Positions 1 through 6,015 of a DNA stretch of 6,015 bases are shown here, one piece after another. This stretch comes from Hymenobacter sp. Its GTDB lineage: Bacteria; Bacteroidota; Bacteroidia; Cytophagales; Hymenobacteraceae. A program made the translations under genes and the position numbers. The stretch lies in NCBI GenBank assembly GCA_025362615.1, contig JANYFQ010000421.1, positions 1 through 6,015 of the forward strand, given 5' to 3'. Numbering within the stretch: the stretch's first letter is position 1; the number at the start of each line of letters is the position of its first letter. The notes under the pieces were generated by a model, which was not told the origin of the DNA, searched no databases, and was given only the letters and a program-made list of their open reading frames with translations.

Positions 1-389
1 TCGAGGTCGCCATCGGCGTCCACGTCGGCCACGCCCACGGCCCGGCCCGCGCCGGATGGGGTGGTCGAGGTCACGGCCGCGCCGAACCCGCCGCTGCCGT
101 TGTTTTTATACACCCGCACCGGGGTGCGGGCCTGAATGGCATCCAGGTCGCCGTCGTTGTCCACGTCGGCCAGAATGACCCGCGTAGGCCCGCTCACCGC
201 GCCGAACGTCGTGCCCGCCGTGAAGGCCGTGCCAGCGCCGCCGTTGAAGTAGGGCATCAGCGTGCCGTTGCGCTGCACCAGCAAATCGAGGCTGCCGTTG
301 CCGTCGAGGTCGCCCACGGCTGCATCCTGCGGCGTTGTGCCGCTCAGGGTGTAGCTGCTCGTCAGCACGTTGTCGCCGAGCGGCGCGGC
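1..389 (-). repeat. Second FG-GAP/VCBS repeat block, cut by the window edge
   Basis: Three calcium-loop motifs are visible: GDLDGNGSLD (285-314), ADVDNDGDLD (141-170) and ADVDADGDL at 29-3, whose last codon is cut by the window edge (only its bases GA remain). Spacings are 48 and 47 residues, as in the later repeats of the first block. The intervening strands are VQRNGTLMPYFNGG and VRVYKNNGSGGFG. If the block is as long as the first, about four more repeats should follow beyond base 1. It is again a probable calcium-binding propeller. Confidence 0.85.
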
Positions 390-3300
390 GGCCGTCACCT
401 GGTAGGTTTCGCGGGCGGCGGGCACACTGCCGGTGCTGGTCACGGTGCTGGGCACGGTCACAAACACTTTTTCGCCGGCCCGCAGGTCGTTGGCCGGGTC
501 AATGGTCAGGGTGCTGCCGCTGGCCGTGGCGTTGCCGCCCCGCACCAGTTGGCCGCCGCGTTGCTGGCTGAACACCCGCACGTTGCCGGCCGAGGCCGCG
601 CTCACGGCCTGGCTGAACGTCAGGGCCAGGTTGGTGCCGGGGGCCGCCGCGCCCGCGTTGCGGGCCGGCGAGCGGCTCACCACGGTCATCGGCGTGGCCG
701 TTACCGCGAAGCTGATGCCGTTGCTGCTGCCGCCGGCGTTGTTCACGGTCACGTTGCCGGTGGTGGCGCCCACGGGCACGGTCACCGTGATTTGGGTGTC
801 CGAGTTCACCGTGGGGGTCGCGGTGGTGCCGTTGAAGCTCACCGCCGTAGCCCCGGTAAAGTTGGAACCCAGCAGGGTGACGCTGCTGCCCACCGGGCCG
901 CTCGTCGGGTTGATGCTCGTCAGGGTGGGCAGCACCGCGAAGGCCGCGCCGTTGCTGATGCCGTTGCTGGTTGCCACGGTCACGTTGCCGCTGGTGGCAC
1001 CCGTGGGCACGGTGGCCGTGATGCTCGTGGGCGAGTTGTAGGTAAAGGATGCCGACAAGCCGTTAAAGGTCACAGCGGAGACGGTGGCGAAATTGCTGCC
1101 CGTGATGGTCACCGTCGCGCCCACCGCGCCGCTCGTGGGCGAGAGGCTGCTGATGGCGGGCACCGGCCCGCCGATGGTGAACGTCTGGGCGTTGCTGGTG
1201 CCGTTGGCCGTGGTCACGGTCACGGGGCCGGTGGTGGTGCCTGCGGGCACCACCACATCCAGGCTGGTGGTCGAGGTGAAGGTGATGCTCGTGGCCGCCG
1301 TGCCGTTGAAATCCACCGTGCTGCCGGCCGTAAAGCCGGTGCCGGCGATGGTCACGGTCGTGCCCACCGGGCCGCTCGCGGGCGAGAGGCTGCTGATGGT
1401 GGGGGCCGGGAGCGTCACCGTGAAGAGCACCCCGGTGGAGGTCCCATTGTTGTTCTGCACCGTTACGTTGCCGGTGGTGGCCCCGACCGGCACTACGGCC
1501 GTGATGTCGGTGGTCGAGTTCGTGCTACCGGCGGTGATGATGGTCCCGTTGAAGAACACGTTGTTGCCGCCGTTGGCGGCCAGCCGGAAGCCGGTGCCCG
1601 TAATGGTTACCGATGTCCCCACCGGGCCGCTCGTCGGGTTGAGGCTCGTGATGACGGGCGCACCGGCCGTCGTCGTGAACTGAACCGCCGCGCCGTAGCT
1701 GGTGCCCGCGCTGTTGATGGCGTAAGCCCGCGTCGTGTACTGCGTGCCGGCCGTCAGGCCCGTGGCGCTCACGGTGAAGCTGCCGGTGGTGCCGGTGGTG
1801 GTCAGCTTGGTGTCGGCGGTCGTCGGGGTGCCCGTGCCTGGCACATACACCACGCCGCGCTCGGTGATGGTCGCGCCGCCATCGGCGGTCACGTTGCCGC
1901 CCAGCGTGGCGCTGGTCGTCGTGATGCTCGTCGCCGCCGCCGTGGTCACGGTCGGGGCGGTGGTCACCGTAAAGGCCACGCCGCTGCTGGTGCCGGCCGC
2001 GTTGGTCACGGTCACGTTGCCGCTGGTCGCGCCCGTGGGCACGTCAGCCGTCAGGCTGGTGGCCGAAACGAAGGTCACGTTCGTGCCCGCCAGGGCACCG
2101 AACTGCACCGTGCTGCTGGCCGTGAAGTTGGTGCCGGTCAGGGTCACGGTCGTGCCCTCCGGGCCGCTCGTCGGGTTCAGGCTGGTCAGGGTAGGGGCGG
2201 GCGTGGCCCCCACCGTGAAGAGCACCCCGTTGGAAGTGCCGTTGGCGTTCTGCACCGTCACGTTGCCGGTGGTGGCCCCGTTGGGCACGAAGGCCGTGAT
2301 GCTGGTGGTCGAGTTGGTGCTGCCGGCGGTGATAATCACCCCATTGAAGCGCACGTTGTTGCCGCCCAGCGCAAAGCCGGTGCCGACGATGTCCACCCGG
2401 GTGCCCACCGGGCCGCTCGTCGGGTTCAGGCTCGTGATGGCGGGCGCGGCCGGGCCCGTCACCGTGAAGGGCACGCCGCTGGTGGTGCCGCCGCTCGTGG
2501 TCACCGTCACGTTGCCGGTGGTCGCGCCCGTGGGCACGGTGGCCGTGATGCTGGTGCTGGAGTTCACAGTCACGCCCGTGGCGGCCGTGCCGTTAAAGCT
2601 CACCGTGGCCCCGCTGATGAAGTTGGTGCCGGTCAGCGTCACGCTGGTGCCCACCGGGCCGCTCGTCGGGTTCAGGCTGGTCAGGGTCGGAGGCGAAGCT
2701 ATTACCGTAAAACTCACGCCGGGGGTGGTCACGGTCACGTTGCCGGTCGTCGCGCCGGCCGGCACGGTGGCCGTGATGCTGGTGGGCGAGTTGTAGGTGA
2801 AAGTAGCCGCCGTGCCATTGAAGCTCACGCCGGTGGCCCCGAGGAAATTGGTGCCCGTCAGGGCCACGCTCGTGCCGGCCGGGCCGCTCGTCGGGTTCAG
2901 GCTCGTCAGGGTCGGGGCGGGCGAAGCCGTCACCGTAAAGTTCACGGTGTTGGCGGTCGTGCCGCCGGGGGTGGTCACGGTCACGTTGCCGGTCGTCGCG
3001 CCCGGGGGCACGGTGGTCGTGATGCTGGTGCTGGAAACCACCGTGAAGGCCGTGGCGGCCGTGCCGTTGAAGCTCACGCCGGTGGACCCGAGGAAGTTGG
3101 TGCCGGTCAGGGTCACGCTCGTGCCCACCGGGCCGCTCGTCGGGTTCACGCTCGTCAGGGTCGGGGCGCTCACCTGGTTGAGGCGCACGCTGAGTACCGA
3201 GGTGGCGTTGTCGGTGTTGGGCACCAGCAGGTCGATGGTGCCGTCGCCGTCCACGTCGGCCACGGCCAGGTCGGTCGGGAACGTGCCGGAGCGCACCGCC

Positions 3301-6015
3301 ACGTTGGCGGGCGAGGTGAAGGCCGTGCCGCTGCCGTTGTTCAGGAATAAGGTAACAAAGGTATTGGAGCCGCCATTGGTTGCCAGCAGGTCAAGGTCGC
3401 CGTCGCCGTCCACGTCGCCCGTCACGACGCGAACGAAGCCGGCGGCGGAAACGGTGGTGGCGGTGCCAAACGATGGCACGCCGCTGTTCGCGTTGAGGCG
3501 CACCAGCACGGGGCCGCCGCCGGCAATGAGGTCGAGGCGGCCGTCGTTGTTCAGGTCGGCCAGCGCGACGTCCTGCCCCGCATTCGTCGTCAGGCCCGTG
3601 TTGCCGCTAAAGTTGGCGTTGCCGTCGTTGAGGCGCATATTGGCCGCCGACGTGCCATCGGGCACCAGCATATCCAGGTCGCCGTCGTTGTCGAGGTCGC
3701 CCAGCGTCACGCTGCGCACCTGCGAGAAGCTCAGCGTCGAAGCACTGGCAAACGCGCCGGTGTTGTTGCCGGTGTACACGAATACCTTGCTGCCTTGCAG
3801 GCCGGGGCCGGTGCAGGCCACCACCAGGTCCAGGTCGCCGTCGGCGTCGAGGTCGGCCAGGCGGGGCAGCCCGTTGCGGCCCGTGATGATGTCAGCAAAA
3901 GCCCCCACCTGCGTGAAGCCCCCGCTGCCGGTGCCGCTGCGCAGCAGCACCTCGCCCGTTACGTTGCTGCCGTTGCCGGTGGCGGGGCTGTACGGCTGGC
4001 TCGTCACCACCAGGTCGAGGGTGCCGTTGCCGTTGATGTCGGCCAGTTGCACGTCTTGCAGGATAACCTGGCTGCCGGCCTGGCTCGTGAGCGTGAGGGC
4101 CCCCTGGCGCACCAGCCGCCCGCTGTTGTTGCCGTTGTTGAGGAACAGGGCTACCTTGTCGAGGTCTTCCAGCACGACGGCATCCAGGAAACCGTCCCGG
4201 TTGATGTCGCCCACGGCCATCCGGTTGGGCACACCCAGCAGGGCCGGGTCCGAGTTCGGGCCGGCCGCCGCGAAAGTGCCGGTGCTGGCGCTCAGCACCC
4301 CGGCCGTGAACTGGTACACTTCTTTCGGCACCGCCGTGCCGCCGCCGTTGGTCACGGTGCCGGGCACCGTCACATACACCGTTTCGTTGGCTTTCAGGTC
4401 GCGCACCGGGTCAATGCTCACCACGTCGCCGGCGGTGCTCAGGGAGTTCGTGGAGCCGGGGCGGCCCACCAGCTGCCCTTCCTGGCCAAACACGCGAATG
4501 TTGGCCCCGTTGGTCACCGGCTGGCTGAAGCCCACCTGAATGTTATTGGTGCGCGAGCCGGCAATGGCGTTGCGCCCGGGAAGGCGGGTCACCACGGCGG
4601 GGGGCGGAAACAGCGCCGTGCCCACGTAGGCCGTGCCGCTGCTCAGGGTGGTGCTGCCAAAGGTGGCCGGGGCCACCATCACCCCGGCCGTGACAATCTT
4701 GCTGCCCACGATGCTCACGCCAAAGGCGGTGTCGAAGCCCGCGCCGCCGCCGCTCACCGCGCCGTTGCCCACGGCCGTGGTGCCGGTGTCGGTGTAGAGG
4801 GCCACGTAGGGGTCGTTGTTGGAGGGGATGCCCCCCGAGGTGCTGAGGGTGCTGCCGGCTGCGGTTATCGTGCCGGCGAAGTAGCCGGCCAGGGCGATGC
4901 TGTTGCCGCTCACGGCCAGGCCCGTCACGTTGTTAGCGTCGGCGATGCCCCACACGCCGGTCAGGCCGCTGCCGCTGTCCGCGTAGCGGGCCAGGTAGGC
5001 TTTGGCCGTGGCGGTGCTCGTCAGGGTGGTGCCGCCCACGTTGGCCGTGCCGCCGAGGCTCCCGGCCACGTACAGCCGGGTGCCGCTCAGGAGCAGCGCG
5101 CCCACCCCTTCGTTGGCGCCGGTGCTGCCGATGGCAATGGCCCCGCCGTTGGTGGCGCTGCTGCCGTTGTCGGTGTATTTGGCCACGAAGCCGTCGTTGC
5201 CGCCCGCGCCCGGCAGGGTGGTGCCGCTGATGACGGCCGCCTTGCCGGAAACGAAGGTCCCGCCCACATACACCGTGCTGCCGCTCACGGCCACGCCGCC
5301 GGCGGCGTCGTTCTCGTTCTGATTGACGTCGCCGCTGCCGCCGCCGCTCACGGCCCAGCCGCCGCCCAGGCCGCCGGCGCTGTCGGTGTACTTGGCCACG
5401 AACATATCCGCGCCCGTGCCGCCGGCCGAGCTGATGGCCGTGCCGCTGATGTTGGCACTGCCGCCGAACTGTCCCGTCACGTACACGTTGCCGCCGCTCA
5501 CGGCCACGCCATAGGCAATGTCGTTGTCGGCACCGCCGCCGCTGAAAGCCCCGCCGTCGGTGGCGCTGCTGCCGTTGTCGATGTACTTGGCCAGGAACGT
5601 ATCATAGCCGCCCAGGGGCGAGAACGTCGCCCCCGATACCGTAGCGCCCTGGCTGCCGACGCTGGTGACGCCGCCCACCACGTACACGTTCGTGCCGCTC
5701 ACGGCGATGCCCAGGCCGGTGTCGCCATCGTTGATGCTGCCGCCGCTCTTGGCCCAGGCCCAGCTGCTGGTGCTGGTGCTCCACTTGGCCACAAAAATGT
5801 CGCCCGACACCGCCGGTTGCGGCCCCGAAGCCGTCAGGCTGGTGCCCCCAAACGACACCGTGCCTTTATAGGAACCGGTGATGAAGACATCGCCGGCCGC
5901 GTTGGTCGTCGAGGCCCGCACATTCACGTTGCCGCTGCCCGTGCCCGCAGTATAGGCGCTTTGCCAGGTGGGGGCCGTTTGGGCCACCGCCGCCAGCGGC
6001 AGCAGCCAGGCCAGC
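1..6015 (-). CDS. Giant modular exported repeat protein (SBBP / SbsA-Ig / FG-GAP / IPT-TIG / FN3), partial at both ends
   Basis: One minus-strand frame is open from 6014 to 3 with no stop in 2004 codons, and every part of it translates into recognisable extracellular repeat domains. Order by residue: signal peptide end 1-11, SBBP-like repeats about 12-469, SbsA-type Ig-like domain 470-572, seven FG-GAP/VCBS repeats 573-949, five TIG domains 950-1352, FN3-like domain 1353-1451, four TIG domains 1452-1774, second SbsA-type Ig-like domain 1775-1875, second FG-GAP/VCBS block 1876-2004 and onward. The start codon should lie just beyond 6015, because the hydrophobic core of the signal peptide is already at the edge; in-frame Met codons inside the propeller are not starts. 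I see no transmembrane segment after the signal, no catalytic motif and no LPXTG motif. The role is inferred: a secreted or cell-surface adhesin-like or scaffold protein, probably of Bacteroidota type, and perhaps a type IX secretion substrate if a C-terminal sorting domain follows. The gene family is certain only at domain level; the ligand is unknown. Promoter, ribosome binding site and terminator are all outside the window. Confidence 0.95.
390..692 (-). other. SbsA-type Ig-like domain, copy 2
   Basis: About 101 residues (1775-1875) opening PMTVVSRSPARNAGAAAPG, then LALTFSQAVS, NVRVFSQQRGGQLVRGG, LTIDPANDLRAGEKVFVTVP and ending TYQVTAA. It aligns along its whole length with the copy at 4299-4607: VVTRLPGRNA / VVSRSPARNA, VGFSQPV / LTFSQAV, RVFGQ / RVFSQ, IDPVRDLKANETVYVTVP / IDPANDLRAGEKVFVTVP and VYQFTA / TYQVTA. 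As with copy 1, an FG-GAP/VCBS block follows directly, so the pair behaves as a duplicated two-domain module. Confidence 0.77.
693..1661 (-). repeat. IPT/TIG Ig-like domain array, domains 6-9
   Basis: Four further TIG domains: TIG6 1661-1407, TIG7 1406-1161, TIG8 1160-930, TIG9 929-693 (about 77-85 residues each). TIG6 and TIG9 open with S-L/I-NPTSGPVG, as in the first cluster. TIG7 and TIG8 open with SSLSPASG and SSLSPTSG and lack the exact 17-mer shared by the other seven, so they form a second subfamily. TIG6 carries an enlarged loop (GFRLAANGGNN) and most resembles TIG4, which has GFALGGNN. TIG8 most resembles TIG2 over the stretch FTYNSPTSITATVP. The order of similar copies is not simply tandem, which points to block duplication or gene conversion. 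The role is as for domains 1-5: an extended stalk. Confidence 0.9.
1662..1958 (-). other. Fibronectin type III-like domain interrupting the TIG array
   Basis: About 99 residues (1353-1451) that do not fit the TIG pattern. It runs APTVTTAAATSITTTSATLGG, then NVTADGGATITERGVVY, then a Thr/Gly linker, GSFTVSATGLTAGTQYTTRAY, AINSAGTSYG and a closing VQFTTT. The 'ATLGGNV-x-x-DGGA-x-ITERGVVY' opening and the 'L-T-x-G-T-x-Y-x-x-R-A-Y-A-x-N-S-A-G-T-x-Y-G' core are the signature of an FN3-like domain common in secreted Bacteroidota proteins. It splits the TIG array into 5+4 and may form a hinge or a glycan- or protein-binding site; that function is a guess. Confidence 0.78.
1959..3167 (-). repeat. IPT/TIG Ig-like domain array, domains 1-5
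   Basis: Five tandem IPT/TIG domains of 75-83 residues: TIG1 3167-2919, TIG2 2918-2694, TIG3 2693-2448, TIG4 2447-2199, TIG5 2198-1959. Each begins 'P-T/A-L/I-T-S-L/V-N-P-T-S-G-P-x-G-T', followed by 'V-T-L-T-G-T-N-F', 'V-x-F-N-G-x-x-A', 'S-x-T-S-I-T-A-x-V-P', 'G-A-T-T-G-N-V-T-V' and a closing 'F-T-V'. These are the standard strands of this Ig-like fold. At DNA level the 17-mer gggccgctcgtcgggtt (plus strand) recurs in all five. TIG2 is short: about six residues are missing between NVTV and the final FTV strand. Such arrays usually form stalks that hold other domains away from the cell. No binding site can be named. Confidence 0.9.
3168..4298 (-). repeat. Seven FG-GAP/VCBS repeats with calcium-loop motifs (probable complete propeller)
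   Basis: Seven copies of the loop D-x-[DN]-x-[DN]-G-x-[LI]-D are visible over residues 573-949. With lowest base of each motif: GDINRDGFLD (4182), ADINGNGTLD (4014), ADLDADGDLD (3828), GDLDNDGDLD (3672), ADLNNDGRLD (3531), GDVDGDGDLD (3390), ADVDGDGTID (3231). Spacings are 56, 62, 52, 47, 47 and 53 residues. Between them lie the usual 'V-x-L-N-N-G-x-G-x-F' strands, such as ALFLNNGN and LFLNNGSG. In integrin alpha chains and bacterial FG-GAP/VCBS proteins such loops bind calcium and seven repeats close one propeller, so seven copies fit one complete domain. All metal-ligand positions are Asp or Asn, so calcium binding looks intact. The only Cys of the window (residue 734, codon 3813-3815) lies here. 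The ligand or partner is unknown. Confidence 0.88.
4299..4607 (-). other. SbsA-type Ig-like domain, copy 1
   Basis: About 103 residues (470-572) starting PPPAVVTRLPGRNAIAGS, with the 'I-x-V-x-F-S-Q-P-V' strand, then NIRVFGQEGQLVG, then SIDPVRDLKANETVYVTVPG and ending VYQFTAG. This is the usual outline of bacterial Ig-like domains of the SbsA / Big_5 kind: a P-x-R/G-N opening, a 'F-S-Q/E-P/A-V' core and a 'P-x-x-x-L-x-A/P-x-x-x-Y-x-V-x-V' strand pair. It joins the SBBP propeller to the FG-GAP propeller and probably acts as a rigid spacer. It is clearly homologous to the copy at 390-692. Confidence 0.75.
4608..5981 (-). repeat. Six SBBP-like beta-propeller repeats (N-terminal domain)
   Basis: Six imperfect repeats follow the signal peptide, each with a core like 'D-x-F-V/L-A-K-Y-x-D-N/S-G' followed by a G-rich linker and 'GVAVSG-x-x-VYVTG'. 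The codon of the conserved Lys or its replacement starts at 5784, 5586, 5391, 5178, 4986 and 4797, a period of 63-71 residues. The cores read DIFVAKW, DTFLAKY, DMFVAKY, DGFVAKY, KAYLARY and DPYVALY, so the Lys decays to Arg and then Leu toward the end. The pattern matches the SBBP (seven-bladed propeller-like) repeat family found in large secreted bacterial proteins. The fold is assigned from family resemblance; the exact blade number is not certain, because partial blades at either end may complete the ring. All Trp residues of the mature protein in this window fall in this domain. Confidence 0.8.
5982..6014 (-). other. C-terminal part of a Sec signal peptide
   Basis: The first eleven residues, LAWLLPLAAVA, are a hydrophobic stretch ending in an A-x-A signal peptidase I site. 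They are followed by QTAPTWQSAYT, a polar mature N-terminus that leads straight into the propeller repeats. Cleavage is predicted between residues 11 and 12. The basic n-region and the start codon are missing, so they should lie within roughly 8-20 codons beyond base 6015. No Cys follows the cleavage site, so this is not a lipoprotein signal. It implies export across the inner membrane through Sec. Confidence 0.85.

Noticed and set aside
335..571. Small Arg/Cys-rich plus-strand open frame
   Set aside because: It is antisense to the second SbsA-type Ig-like domain; its composition is typical of an out-of-frame reading of GC-rich DNA.
693..3167. Regular repeat array that might be read as CRISPR or as intergenic satellite DNA
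   Set aside because: The period is 225-260 bases, always a multiple of three, and each unit translates into a TIG domain; there is no short repeat/spacer structure.
693..3167. Possible target of a diversity-generating retroelement or phase-variable cassette
   Set aside because: No reverse transcriptase, template repeat, invertase, inverted repeat or long homopolymer tract is visible in the window. Variation among units looks like ordinary divergence.
433..4539. Long plus-strand open frames (433-1041, 1084-1683, 1735-2796, 2797-4539) coding Val/Pro/Leu/Thr-rich sequence
   Set aside because: They lie opposite the TIG array and FG-GAP block, repeat only because the real gene repeats, and show no domain. 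They are antisense shadows of the minus-strand gene.
5386..5412. In-frame ATG codons inside the propeller as alternative starts (for example in DMFVAKY)
   Set aside because: The frame upstream is coding and begins with a signal peptide; starting inside would cut through a propeller blade.
5002..5871. Small open frames on both strands opposite or out of frame with the N-terminal propeller (5002-5322 +, 5323-5514 +, 5665-5871 +, 5087-5269 -, 5602-5784 -)
   Set aside because: The minus-strand ones are not in the frame of the main gene, and the frame of the main gene gives clear SBBP repeats there; none shows a domain.

Overview
The window is the inside of one very large gene. A single reading frame on the minus strand stays open from base 6014 to base 3 (2004 codons). 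It enters with the end of a signal peptide and runs off the other edge still in a repeat, so neither the start codon nor the stop codon is present. There is no intergenic DNA, RNA gene, mobile element or CRISPR array that I can support. Residue numbers below count from the first complete codon (6014-6012).

The DNA is strongly GC-rich, with GC-ending codons. The domain mix is a secretory signal ending AVA|QTAPTW, SBBP-like propeller repeats, SbsA-type Ig-like domains, FG-GAP/VCBS repeats, a long IPT/TIG array and a 'GGNVT-DGGA-ITERGVVY' fibronectin-III-like domain. This suggests a GC-rich member of the Bacteroidota, most plausibly Hymenobacter or a close relative. That is inference from style; no marker gene is present.

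Layout in the direction of translation (high to low coordinates): signal peptide end (6014-5982); six SBBP-like propeller repeats (about 5981-4608); SbsA-type Ig-like domain 1 (4607-4299); seven FG-GAP/VCBS repeats with calcium-loop motifs (4298-3168); TIG domains 1-5 (3167-1959); one FN3-like domain (1958-1662); TIG domains 6-9 (1661-693); SbsA-type Ig-like domain 2 (692-390); a second FG-GAP/VCBS block cut by the window edge (389-1). The Ig-like plus FG-GAP module therefore occurs twice, on either side of the TIG/FN3 stalk.

The product is probably an exported, calcium-stabilised, rod-and-propeller surface or secreted protein. Proteins of this type in Bacteroidota often end in a type IX secretion C-terminal domain, which would lie beyond base 1 and cannot be seen here. 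Its binding partner cannot be read from the sequence. The most interesting features are the seven-repeat FG-GAP set, the internal module duplications, the unusual residue composition (one Cys and no His seen by eye) and a 933-codon antisense open frame that is a codon-usage artefact.
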